Positions 45,345-56,203 of a stretch of DNA of 64,000 bases are shown one piece after another (the stretch's first letter is position 1; each line of letters opens with the position of its first letter). Source of the DNA: Dillenia suffruticosa. Taxonomy: Eukaryota > Streptophyta > Magnoliopsida > Dilleniales > Dilleniaceae. Made by a program: the position numbers and the translations under genes. The stretch spans positions 14,521,701 through 14,585,700 of the forward strand of contig JAVTVX010000004.1 in NCBI GenBank assembly GCA_033439265.1, read 5' to 3'. Below the pieces are notes generated by a model, which had not been told where the DNA came from, did not search any database, and saw only the letters and a list, made by a program, of their open reading frames with translations.

Positions 45345-47160
45345 AACTTTCAGATTTTTTAAAAATGACATTTGAGAAAATTTAAAAAATCAATTAAAAT
45401 TTCATAAGATTAAAAACTTATTTCTATTCATATACAAACTTAAATTGAAAAATAAAAAATAAAGGCAAAATTAAAATCACAAAAAATTAAAAAAATTCTT
45501 ATTATATGAGCCGACTGGGTTGTCATCCTAAATCTTTACAAAATTTAGCCCCTAAAAAAAATTTATCAAATAATGCAGAGAGCTATGAAATTTTGCTATG
45601 TAGCAGAACAACATACTTTTGCTAAGCAGAACAACGTAGTTCTGCTATGTAGCGGAACTATATGGTTCTGCTGTGTAGCGGAACTACATGGTTCTGCTGG
45701 TTCTACTATGTAGCGGAACTACATGGTTCTGCTATGTAGCGGAACTACATGGTTCTGCTGGTTCTGCTATGTAGCGGAACTACATGGTTCTGCTGGTTCT
45801 GCTATGTAGCGGAACTACATGGTTCTGTTGCTTCTGCTATGTAGCGGAACTATATAGTTCTGCTATGTAGCGGAACTACATGGTTCTGCTGGTTCTGCTA
45901 TGTAGCGGAACTACATGGTTCTGCTATGTAGCGGAACTACATGGTTCTGCTGGTTCTGCTATGTAGCGGAACTACATGGTTCTGCTATGTAGCGGAACTA
46001 CATGGTTCTGCTATGTAGCCGAACTACATGGTTCTGCTATGTAGCGGAACTACATGGTTTTGCTATGTAACGGAACTACATGGTTCTGTTGGTTCTGCTA
46101 TGTAGCGGAACTATATGGTTCTGTTATGTAGCGGAACTACATGGTTCTGCTGGTTCTGCTATGTAGCGGAACTACATGGTTCTGCTATGTAGCGGAACTA
46201 CATGGTTCTGCTGGTTCTGCTATGTAGCGGAACTACATGGTTCTGCTATGTAGTGGAACTACATGGTTCTGCTATGTAGCGGAATTACATGGTTCTGCTA
46301 TGTAGTAGCGGAACTATATGGTTCTGCTATGTAGTAGCGGTACTACATGGTTCTGCTATGTAGCGGAACTACATGGTTCTGCTATGTAGTTCCGCTAAAT
46401 GAATATTTCACATTTTATCAGTTTGTTTTAATTTATTGTTTAATAATTTTACATTTTATACTGTAATTTAAATTTATATTCAAATTTTAAATTTCTAAAT
46501 ATAAATATTTAAATATTTCACATTTGAAATTATTTTTAATATTAAAATGTATTTTAATATTTAAATGAATTTAGAAAAAATTATAGATTTCATAATATTT
46601 TACTCATTATCACAATTCTAAAAGATTTTATTTAAAAAAAAAGTAAATTTATATTTGTTTTCTAGAAAAAAGTACAATTTAAATTTTTTAAATGATTTAT
46701 ATGTAGTTTTGCTCGACGTTCATTATTCACAGTTCTGCTCTATTTTCATATTTTCACTGGACTATGTTGGACTATATAGTTTTGCATTCCATGATTCATA
46801 GTTCTGCTGGACTTTCATAATTCATATTTCTATTAGACTTTCATATTTCTAATGATGAACCAATATAGTTTTAAATTCTTTGATTCATAACTCTGCTACA
46901 CTTTATAGTTTATCTAGACTAGAAAATATCAAGCAGTAATTCAAACAATGTTTTGGAAGATGCGTACAGTATCTTCCCCAATAAACGTGCAACTCTTAGA
47001 AGTAAGTTTCTCTCTATGATGCTATATTGACCTCACAATAGATAGATATTTTCTTTGTGGTTTACCACATTGACTCTGACTTTTGCTTTTGTTATGTATG
47101 CCTGCATCCCTTTTTCAGAAAAAGAATAGAAATTGAGTCCACACTCCTATGTTAAGTTGT
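45345..47160 (+). repeat. Segmental duplicate with expanded minisatellite
   Basis: Collinear with 49080-50154: both start near CAGATTTTTTnnAAATGACA, share ATTAAAAACTTAT and ATATGAGCC, then a TTCTGC...GCAGAAC array, then TTGTTTTAATTTATTGTTTA, and finish with CAATAAACGTGCAACTCTTA and AGAATAGAAATTGAGTCCAC. The array is about 800 bp here against about 200 bp in the other copy, and about 275 bp of extra sequence lies at 46620-46940. Confidence 0.75.
45590..46396 (+). repeat. 26-bp minisatellite, about 30 units
   Basis: Unit GCTATGTAGCGGAACTACATGG followed by TTCT, sometimes extended by GCTGGTTCT to 35 bp. Units are highly alike, with single-base variants. The core ATGTAG...CTACAT is itself an inverted repeat. 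The similarity among units implies recent expansion. Confidence 0.9.
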
Positions 47161-49079
47161 CAGCAAATATCTTGACACTTGGTTCTTAGCAAGCAAAAAG
47201 GCAAACATGATGTGCATTTAAATTGCTTGGTCCGATATACATGACCCTTTATAACAAAGAGCAAGATATAATAACATGTGATGTGGCAATAACACCGGAG
47301 GTTTATTATATTATAATTTCTTCCCAATTAATATTTTCATCTTATAAATATTTATAATCTATGTTAACATCTCTGGAATTTTACAACAGTCCACCAATTA
47401 GTATCAACATACCCAACTGAAAAGTTGTATATATATGTATGGTAGTATGTGACTAGCATCTGCATAGCAAAAAATAAAATAAAATAAAATAAAAACTGAG
47501 TGCAGCTAAAATTGGGCTTGCTTTCTGAAATCAATACCAACCCATGTAGTTCATTCCACAATGTCGTTTCAGTTTAAAAATAAACATTAAATAAAATAAA
47601 ACGTTTGCCATGTACATCTTTCCATATTTAATTTTATTTCTCATTGCCATTCCTGAATCATATTCTTTATCTCTTGGTAGGTATGAAATATTTAATAAGA
47701 TTTATCTATTTTTGTTGATCTGCCAATAGTTTTTCGAGCTCCTATAGACATATGGAAACATGGGCACCAAATTAATCCTTACAGGCTTGGAACAGAAGCA
47801 ATCTGAAGGAGCTATAGATAATTCTAAAGGCAAAATATATTTTTTTATGTATAAAGAAGAAAAGAAAAACACACATTGTAAAATCAGCACTATACATGCC
47901 CAAATTTACATAGTTACACATAATACTTTAAGCAGAACAACGTACCAAACATGAGAAAATATGTGCGCTCACTATCCTTAATAGATCCCTTTCTTTTCTT
48001 AGAAGAGATTTAAAAATATGGGTATCTTACACAATATTATGTACCCATTATAAAAAATTACTAACAAAATAAAAAAAGGGGTAGTAGTTCTGCGAAACCA
48101 CAGAACTACTGAAAGTAGAAAAAAAATAAAAAAACTAATATTGTGCAAAATTGGAAAACTATCAATATTACAAGAATGCTATTATTTTAAAAAAATAAAA
48201 AAGTGTAGTCCTATAGTTACATAATGACAAGGTCGTTCTGCACTTTACAGAACGACAATGAGATTTTGTGTTTAGCAGAACCACAACGTGATAGGCAAAA
48301 GGTTCAAATAGATGAAGGGTAATATTTTTAAATATTTATATAATATTAAATAATAATTTAAATATCAATTATTTAAATATTAATTTTTAGATATTTTATA
48401 TTTAAATAAAATATTAAATTGTAATATAAAATATTAAAATATTAGATAATAAACTATAACTATATTATTGAATAATTTAATTTAAGTAAAATTATAAATA
48501 TTATTATTTAATTTAAAAATTTATAGAAATAAAAAATATTTAGATATTTATTTAATATTAAATATATGATATTAAAATATTAAAAAAATTGTTATATGTA
48601 TCTACCGCCGCTAGCAAGTTACAATTTTAATATTAAAAAAATTTCATATTAATGTTTTTAATATTACAAAAATCAATTCCTATTTTTGGAGACATATTTT
48701 AACTAAAACAAAAAAGTAAAAAATCATTTTGCCTGAGAAACTTGATTTTATAAGTTTTATAATTAATTTGTTATACACATATATATCCTAAACAATGACA
48801 ATTTTGGGTCAAATCTTAACTTTTCTTTTTCTTTTTTCTTGATCGCTGGATTTGTTTCTTTTTTTTAATTCTTTAATTTCTTTTTTGATGTCTAATTTAA
48901 TATTATTTTATTTTAATTATTTAATTATTTTAATCAATTTATTATTATGTTATTATTTTCTATTTAAAATCCTTAATTTCAAATTTTATTGATATTAATA
49001 AAAAATAATTCAATGATATCATTCAAATATATCGAAAAGGAAAAATTAATATGGAGTGAGGTAAGAACAGAAAAAAAAA
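47161..49079. other. Helitron-like interior, partly single-copy-looking
   Basis: 47161-48000 has balanced composition and short frames on both strands (47364-47561 minus, 47702-47890 minus, 47760-47954 plus with MGTKLILTGLEQKQSEGAID). None matches a known family; they may be pieces of captured sequence. 48080-48330 has scattered TTCTGC/GCAGAAC motifs. 48330-49070 is AT-rich without features. Confidence 0.4.
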
Positions 49080-50154
49080 ACAGATTTTTTAGAAATGACA
49101 TTTAAGAAAATTTAAAAAACCAATTTAAATTTCATAAGATTAAAAATTTATCTTCATTGATACTCAAACTTAAGCTGAAAAATAAAAAATAAAAGCAAAA
49201 CTAAAATCCCAAAAAATTTAAAAATTTCTTACTATATGAGCCCAGTGGATTGTCATTCAAAAGTTTTACAAAATTTTACAAAAAAAAAAAAATTTATTGA
49301 CGAACACATAGAATTATGAAATTCTACTACTTAACAGAACATTGTAGTTCTACTATTTCGCAGAACTATATAGTTCTGTTAAGTAGCAGAACTATAGCGG
49401 AATTTCATAGTTCTGCTATGTAACAAAACTATAGCAAAATTTCATTATTCTGCTATTTAACAGACCTATGTAGTTCTGCTACATAGCAGAACTTTGAAGT
49501 TTTCCTACGTAACAGAACTTATATTTAAATATATACAAATATAAAATTAAACAAATATTTTTCTTATTTTAATATAATATATTTAATATTAAATAAATAT
49601 CCAGATATTAAAACTAAATATCTAAATCTTTTTATTCTTATACAGTTTTAGATTACATAAAAATATTTATCAATTTGTTTTAATTTATTGTTTAATATTT
49701 TTACATTTTATACTACAATTTAAATTTATATTCAGATCTTAAATATCTAAATATTAATATTTAAATATTTCACGTTTGAAATTATTTTTAATACTAAAAA
49801 ATATTTTAATATTTAAATTAATTTAGAAGAAATTATAGCTTCCATAATATCTAACAAATTCTGTCCCGGCATCTGATTGCTCTTCTAAATTATCCAGGTG
49901 TCCCAAGAGAATATATTATGGATATTTAGAAAAAGATGCGTACAGTATCCATTCCAATAAACGTGCAACTCTTAGAAGTAAGTTTCTCTCTGTGATGCTA
50001 TATTGAACTCACAATAGATAGATATTTTCTTTGTGTTTTACCTAAGAGATTCAGTTGTCACATTGACTCTGGCTTTTGCTTTTGTTATATATGCCTGCAT
50101 CCCTTTTTTAGAAAAAGAATAGAAATTGAGTCCACACTCCTATGTTGAGTTGTT
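49080..50154 (+). repeat. Segmental duplicate with short array
   Basis: Second copy of 45345-47160. The TTCTGC/GCAGAAC part (49320-49520) is short and irregular and probably shows the state before expansion. The last 218 bp (49937-50154) match 46961-47160 closely, apart from 18 extra bases near 50041. Confidence 0.75.
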
Positions 50155-50171
50155 GTTTTTTATAAATTCTT

Positions 50172-50423
50172 TCAAAACTTGATGAGTTTTTCTTGAGAAT
50201 GATGATTAATGTCTGCAACTCTTACTATTTCTGTACTTGATTCTTTGCCAAATTTTTTCTCATACCTTTGCCTTGTTTGGTTGGATTTTTCTATAGTTTC
50301 GTTAAGGTGTAGAGAGATGGACAATTTTAACATTGCTATAATGATTTTATCTTGAACACCTATACTCTCTATGATGGATTCTATTTTAAATGTTCTCTTA
50401 AAAATGGTAGCCTTTTCCTCCAA
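50172..50423 (-). CDS. Short hypothetical frame, possible captured exon
   Basis: An 83-residue frame with ordinary amino-acid composition: it opens MEEKATIFKRTFKIESIIES and has a charged C-terminal half containing RQRYEKKFGKE. It differs from the low-complexity frames around it. I recognise no domain. It lies inside the Helitron-like unit directly after a duplicated segment, so a captured host gene piece is possible, but chance is equally possible for a frame of this length. No start or splice evidence beyond the ATG. Confidence 0.25.
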   Translation of the reverse strand: MEEKATIFKRTFKIESIIESIGVQDKIIIAMLKLSISLHLNETIEKSNQTRQRYEKKFGKESSTEIVRVADINHHSQEKLIKF

Positions 50424-51400
50424 CCCAGAAACTTATGCTTGTACAGAACTACCAAATTATAGAGCTTGCCAAGGTATAGGATTACATGTGGATCTAATGC
50501 AGGACTACCAAAATACAGAACTGTAATTTCAGATTCTGTCAAAATTTCAAATATGAAGATATTAATATTTAAGTATTTCGTGTCTGAGATTACTTTTAAC
50601 ATTATAGTTGTAGTCATTTTATATGGTTCCGCATTGATAGTTCCGCACTATGTAGAACATTCTGCATAGTGCAGCACTGCTTGGTAGTTCTGCATAGCGC
50701 AGAACTTTGTTGTTTTGCATGGCATAGATATACCGTAATTCTACAAAGCGCGGAACTACTTGGTGGTTCTACATAAAGCAGAACTATCGATATTTTTATT
50801 AAAAATAAATCATTACGCTTAATATAAAAAATATTTGAAATTGATGACGTATAATAAGTTTACTATAATATTATATTAATGCAAAAATTATAATTATGAA
50901 AATATTAAATGAAAAATATTTTAAGATATTTTTAAAACAAAACCAATTATAATAAAGATACGAAAAGATATTATATAGATTCTTTTATTATATACAAAAT
51001 ATTTTTGCATATAGCAAAAATACTATAGTATTATAATACGAATAAAATTATAATTTTATAATACTAAAATATAATATTTTGAAATTTAAGATTCCAAAAT
51101 TTCTAAATATTAGTACTTAGATATTCTACTATTGAAACTATTTTAATGAATTGAATAGTATACCTTGCTTTATTATTTAATATTTTTACATTTTGCTTTT
51201 GCTCATTCCATGTGGTTCAAAGTTTGGTAGTTCTGCATAATACAGAACTATTTTGTGATTTTGCATAGTACAGAACTACTAATATTTTTATTAAAAAAAT
51301 ATATAATTACCCAAAAATATAAAAAATATTTGAAATAAATGATATATCTCATTCCTTGTGATTTGAAGTTTGGTGGTTCTATATTTGAAATCATTTAAAT
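50424..51400. other. Helitron-like interior with scattered TTCTGC motifs
   Basis: 50620-50790 and 51220-51270 carry TTCTGCATAGnGCAGAACT units. The rest is AT-rich. No gene is supported. Confidence 0.5.
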
Positions 51401-52808
51401 GTGATTTCTAAAAAATTTACACTATCATAACCCTAAACAAAATAAAGAAAAATATTTTCGGGTGTTTTAAAAATAATAATAATATTTTGAGAGATTAAAA
51501 AATAGCAGAATCATGAAGTTCTGTATAGCAGAACCATGTCGTTCTGCATAGCAGAACCATGAGACTCTGCATAGCAGAATCATGTGGCTCTGCATAGCTG
51601 AATAATGTCGTTCTGCGTACCGCCTTGTTATTCAAATATTCAATTTTTTTAATATTAAAAATAATTTATTTAGATATTTGATATTTATTTAAATAAAATA
51701 TAAAATTATAATATGAAATATGAAAATATTAAATGATGAACAAAACCAACATTATTAATATTTTTATTTAAATAAACGTATAAATATTTTTATCATTTAA
51801 AATTTATAAGAATAAAAATTAACAAATTAAATATATAATTTTTAATACAGAACATGCACACCATGCACACTATAAGCTACCTTTTGTCACGCCTCCCTCT
51901 ATATAGAAAGAAAGACCCCAAAAATAAAAAAAAAATGAATATATAAGCACCCAAAAACAATTATGTCGTTTAGACATAACATTGCATAACATTACATAGA
52001 TAATTTTTTTTCAGATATAATTTATTTAATATCTAATTTATTTAATTTTAAATAAATATCTGCATATTTAAATTAAATATTTAAATTTTTTATTCTTATA
52101 AAATTTTAAATTGCATATTTATATTTATAAGTTTTAGTTTTGTTTTATTTCTTAATATTTTTATATTTTATATTACGATTAACATTTTATTTGAAATTCC
52201 AATTTTAAAAATTTTTAATTAGACAAAAATTAAAACTACTAGAGTAAAAATTTTAGATAGACAATAATTCTTTAAAATATCAAAACTATAATTTAAAAAC
52301 TTCATAGTTAACTATAGGTAAAATTTATAAAATTAGATAACTTATATATAAATTGATCGAGACGAATTCATATGTAATGCCTACCAAAAGAATATTTGAT
52401 TTATTATATGAAATCTTTAAATAACTAAATTATTTTTTGTATTTTTATACTTTACGAACCTTAAATTAAATATTAATATTTATGCATTTTTTAGACTTAA
52501 ATTATTAAATATTATGATTTCAAATTAATATTTATGTAATTTTTATTTCACACCAATATTAATGTTATATATGTTATGTCCATGTCTTTTTCATTTAAAT
52601 TTAGAATGTTTAATGTTAGATAAATATTTAAATATTAGCTAACCTAAAAATGCAATCTATAAAAATTATAATTATAAAAATATCTACCATATTATGGTTT
52701 TTAATAATCTTTCACTTTTTTTGAAAAGATTTAATATTTATAAAAAAGAAAAACTATATTTATTTTATAGAAACAAATCGAATTTAAACTTTTTTAAATC
52801 ATTTAGAC
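51401..52808 (+). repeat. 1.4-kb tandem duplication, copy 1
   Basis: Matches the sequence from 52809: both have GTGATTTCT near the start, a TTTTAAAAATAATAATAATA phrase, a short TTCTGC motif run, and CACTATAAGCTACCTTTTGT (about 51869) or its counterpart about 1364 bp later, followed by CGCCTCCCTCTATATAG. Confidence 0.8.
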
Positions 52809-54000
52809 GTGATTTCTCAAAAATTTACACCATCACAACCATAAACAAAATAAAAATTATGTTTTCGGGTATTTTAAAAATAATAATAATATTTTGGAAG
52901 ATTAAAAAAGTTTTGCTTTTTGGCGGGGAATAATAGCATAACCATGTCGTTCTGCGTATCAGAACCTTGTGGTTCTACGTACCACCTTATTATTCCAATA
53001 TTCAATTTTTTATAATATTAAAAATAATTTATTTGGATATTTGATATTTATTTAAATAAAATATGAAATTATAACATGAAATGTGAAAATATTAAATGAT
53101 GAACCAAAACAATATTATTAATATTTTTATTTAAATAGATTTATAAATATTTTTATCATTTGAAACTGTATAAGAATAAAAATTAACAGATTAAATATAT
53201 AATTTTTAATATAAAGCACGCACACCACGTACACTACAAGCTACCTTTTGTCATGCCTCCCTCTATATAGAAAAAAAGACCCAAAAAATAAAAAAAACAA
53301 GGAATATACAAACACTAAAAAACAATTATGTCGTTTAAACATAATATTATATAGATAATTTTTTTTCGGATATGATTTTTTTTAATATATAATTTATTTA
53401 ATTTTAAATAAATATCTATATATTTAAATTAAATATTTAAATATTTTTATTCTTATAAAATTTTAAATTGCATATTCATATTTATAGGTTTTAGTTTTGG
53501 TTTATTTTTTAATATTTTTATATTTTATTCTACGATTAACATGTTATTTGAAACTCCAATTTTTAAAACTTTTAGTTAGACACAGACAAAAATTAAAACT
53601 ATTAAAGTAAAAGTTTTAGATAGATAAAGATTCTTTAAAAATTAAAACTCTAATTTAAAAACTCTATAATTAAATAATAATTTAGTTTTGGTTTATTATT
53701 TAATATTATCACATTCTGTTTCAATTTAATATTTCAATCCAATATCAAATATCTAAATATACATATTCAAATATATCACATGTGGTTCTGCCAAACGTAG
53801 ATCACCTTCTGGCTCTCCAAAATGCAGAATCACGTTGTGGGTCAGCGAAACGCAGAATTTCGTTATCGTCCTGTGCAGTATAGAACTATTTTAAAAAATT
53901 AAAACCGATAAAAAAATAGGAAAAAAAAAACATATTTAATTTTATTTTAAACATTTTTTTGAGTTAACATATAACTTTTAATATATAGCACACACACCAC
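52809..54000 (+). repeat. 1.4-kb tandem duplication, copy 2
   Basis: Second copy of the module. Its motif run is shorter (about 52930-52985) than in copy 1 (51505-51630, where GCATAGCAGAACCATG is repeated). The match fades before the Helitron-like 3' end. Confidence 0.75.
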
Positions 54001-54300
54001 GCACACTATATTTTTAATATATACATTTAAATCCAAATGTATTTAAATATACAACTTAAATCTAAATATGTTAAAATATAACATACTTTTTTTCTCATTC
54101 TAATGTATTTTTTTTATTTTAATATAATATATTTAATGTTAAATGAATATATTTAAAATATATTTCTCTGTCTTTTTTTGTTTTTATTTTTTGGTATTAT
54201 AAAAAAAATTATATATATTACAAAAGTAAAATTAATACAAATTTCACTAAACTATACTGAGCAACTCTCTTCATTTTGTAACCAAAATCAAAACTCTACA
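54001..54300. other. AT-rich subterminal part of the Helitron-like unit
   Basis: AT-rich sequence leading to the 3' hairpin. No repeat or gene. Confidence 0.5.
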
Positions 54301-54330
54301 TCGCGCATCGCGCGGTGTACACCTCCTAGT
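54301..54330 (+). other. Helitron-like 3' terminus with hairpin
   Basis: Stem CGCGC (54302-54306), loop ATC, stem GCGCG (54310-54314), then GTGTACACCTC and CTAG with a T after it. In plant Helitrons a GC-rich palindrome about 10-12 bases before CTRR marks the end of the element. Confidence 0.75.
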
Positions 54331-54412
54331 TTAGTAAAAGATGATGACCGATGACTCGTCAACATGTGAATACACCGCTTTGGTTGGTATTATGAATAGA
54401 ATCTCAGCTATT

Positions 54413-54518
54413 GAAGTTGTTTACGCAAGAAAAGAAGACAGGCTTGGAGACACGTCTCACCACTTGATTGGCGAGACATGTGTCCTAGTCTGTCTTCTCT
54501 TCTTGCGTAAACAACTTC
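54413..54518. repeat. Inverted repeat with 46-bp arms
   Basis: Left arm 54413-54458 and right arm 54473-54518 are complementary at 41 of 46 positions, with one further G-U pair if transcribed, and are separated by 14 bases. The outer 19 pairs (GAAGTTGTTTACGCAAGAA against its complement) are perfect. It could be a small foldback element or a short hairpin RNA locus. The frame 54341-54658 runs through it and is probably chance. Confidence 0.8.
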
Positions 54519-55694
54519 ATTGCCTAAGATCCGGGCTTCGCCCTGTAGTCAAACCAAATCGATCTACCGATCATCGTGCGCCGCCCATTAATAAAACGCT
54601 TTTCATACTTCCCGCTCAAAGCCCCACCTTTACTCAACTGTTTTTTTCTAAAATTTAATGTTCAATATTCATAACACATGTATTTTTATAATTCTGACAA
54701 TTTTTATATAATTAAAAAATATATATATATAAACCCATTTCACGTATTAGTTCACAATCTACAAACTTAAAATATCTTATTTGATTAAAGGAAAATTTGA
54801 ACTTTATTTGAAGTTCAACGCATCCTTCCATCAAAACCAATTTGTTTTTCTTTTTTTCCCAAATTTAGTTTCCTAACTGAACCTATAGCCCTCTCGTTTC
54901 TCTCTGTAAGCAAATTATCAGGTAAAACAGATTGACAGGGAAATGGACTAACTTGGCCCCTAAAGTTCTGCAAATTACAAAAAGAAAATTGTCTACATGT
55001 AATATATCCTTCTATCTAAATTTGGTCGCAAAATCGTAAGGCAGGGGTTGCTTATTAGCACCTCAATATGTTACGGGTTAGTTGGTATTGTATAGGGGTA
55101 AAAATGAATTGAGTTAGCGCACGAGTGCCTTATAATTGGATTTGATAACTTGCTTAATGTCGTTTCTCTTTTCCAAACCAAAAAGAAAACAAATGAAAGA
55201 TACAAAATAAATTTCAAGTCGCTCTTCAAAGTTAAATTTGGTGAATACAGTCTCTCGCTTAAAAAAAGGCCCTAATTTGGAATTCAATATTTCTCGGTAT
55301 ACTCATCAATCTGTATTCGTTTTCACTCTCACCTTACAAGTTTTGGGCGTTAGATCTCATGCTACTGAGTCACCACTGATAGAAAATTGTTGAACTTTAC
55401 TCCATAAAATTACTTTAGTTCTATGGATGGTGCTTCTCTATGTTGACAATAGAATGAATAAGTTTCAAGGAAACAGTCTATTGGTACAAAAATCATTCTC
55501 CTAATCTAGTAATCTCATATTCAAATTCTTATATAACAAAAAAAATGAATAAGAAAATATTGTATTACTTGGTATGTATAATAAATAGTATAAAGAGTCT
55601 ATATCTATAGGCACACTCTCTAACCGCGTATATATGGTGAATATGTGATAACCCATCATTCGAATGTTGCAACCCTAGTAAAAGAGATAAAACA
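54519..55694. other. Spacer before the Copia element
   Basis: A small hairpin GGGC-TTC-GCCC at 54533-54543 followed by TGTAGT resembles a decayed Helitron end. The rest is AT-rich with no repeat or gene recognised. The last five bases, AAACA, are the Copia target copy. Confidence 0.45.
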
Positions 55695-56191
55695 TGTTAG
55701 ATTTAATTCACACAGCATGCGCATGCAGAAGTGTAATAAAAATATCGGAATTTTCGGGTTACTTCTGTGTGTGGGGTTGATCTCCAAAAATCCAATCTCA
55801 TCGTGAAATCTCTCGACGGATTGCATGATCGAGATGGAGATCACGGGATCAAACCACCACCGCAATTCCATGACATCTCGATCCTCAAGTCCGGTGAATC
55901 ATTTGACGAGAGAGACTTTCCTATACAAAAATTCTCAAACCCTCATAATATTTTCTTTCTCTAGGGAAATTTGCATAACCTTAAAACCCTAGCCTCTTTC
56001 AAGAGCCTCCCAAACCACTTCGGAGGAAGAGAGCAAAAGCATACTAACGTTAGACACAAGCCCTTGGTTAATTAGGCTATCAACATGGGTGGTTAATTAT
56101 GTGGTTAATAGGATTGGTAAATAGGATCATGAGAGTTACCCATTATCCATAAATTACCAAAATGCCCCTCAGTAGGCATACATAACCAACA
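55695..56191 (-). repeat. 3' LTR of Copia element
   Basis: On the plus strand it reads TGTTAGATTTAATTCACACA to GGCATACATAACCAACA. It is collinear with 61716-62216, for example at CCTCCCAAACCACTTCGGAG and GTTAATTAGGCTATCA. The frames 55656-55871 and 55767-55964 are LTR artefacts, as is shown by their near-copies at 61599-61808 and 61817-62014. Confidence 0.9.
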
Positions 56192-56203
56192 TCTCCTACT
56201 TGC
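56192..56203 (-). other. Polypurine tract of Copia element
   Basis: Read on the minus strand, GCAAGTAGGAGA directly precedes the LTR start TGTTGG, as expected for the plus-strand primer of the element. Confidence 0.65.

Larger units (their letters stand above)
33385..54329 (+). mobile_element. Helitron-like unit, about 21 kb, non-autonomous
   Basis: The left end TCTATATAATAAAGC follows an A (33384), in keeping with plant Helitrons that begin TCTATA and insert between A and T. The right end has the hairpin CGCGC-ATC-GCGCG (54302-54314), an 11-base spacer and CTAG (54326-54329) followed by T. These are the classic Helitron 3' features. No Rep/helicase frame was found, so it would depend on another copy. 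The interior is almost wholly amplified modules. Whether these ends belong to one unit of 21 kb or to two overlapping copies cannot be settled by eye. Confidence 0.6.

Noticed and set aside
45590-46396. CRISPR-like regular repeat array
   Set aside because: Units follow each other without unique spacers, lengths alternate 26/35 bp, and the setting is a plant nuclear repeat; it is a minisatellite.
50466-50669. 67-residue plus-strand frame opposite the 50172-50617 minus-strand frames
   Set aside because: Overlaps frames on the other strand and runs into TTCTGC motifs; no family features.
54341-54658. 105-residue frame after the Helitron-like end
   Set aside because: It is read through both arms of the inverted repeat, has no known domain, and its composition is not conserved outside the arms.
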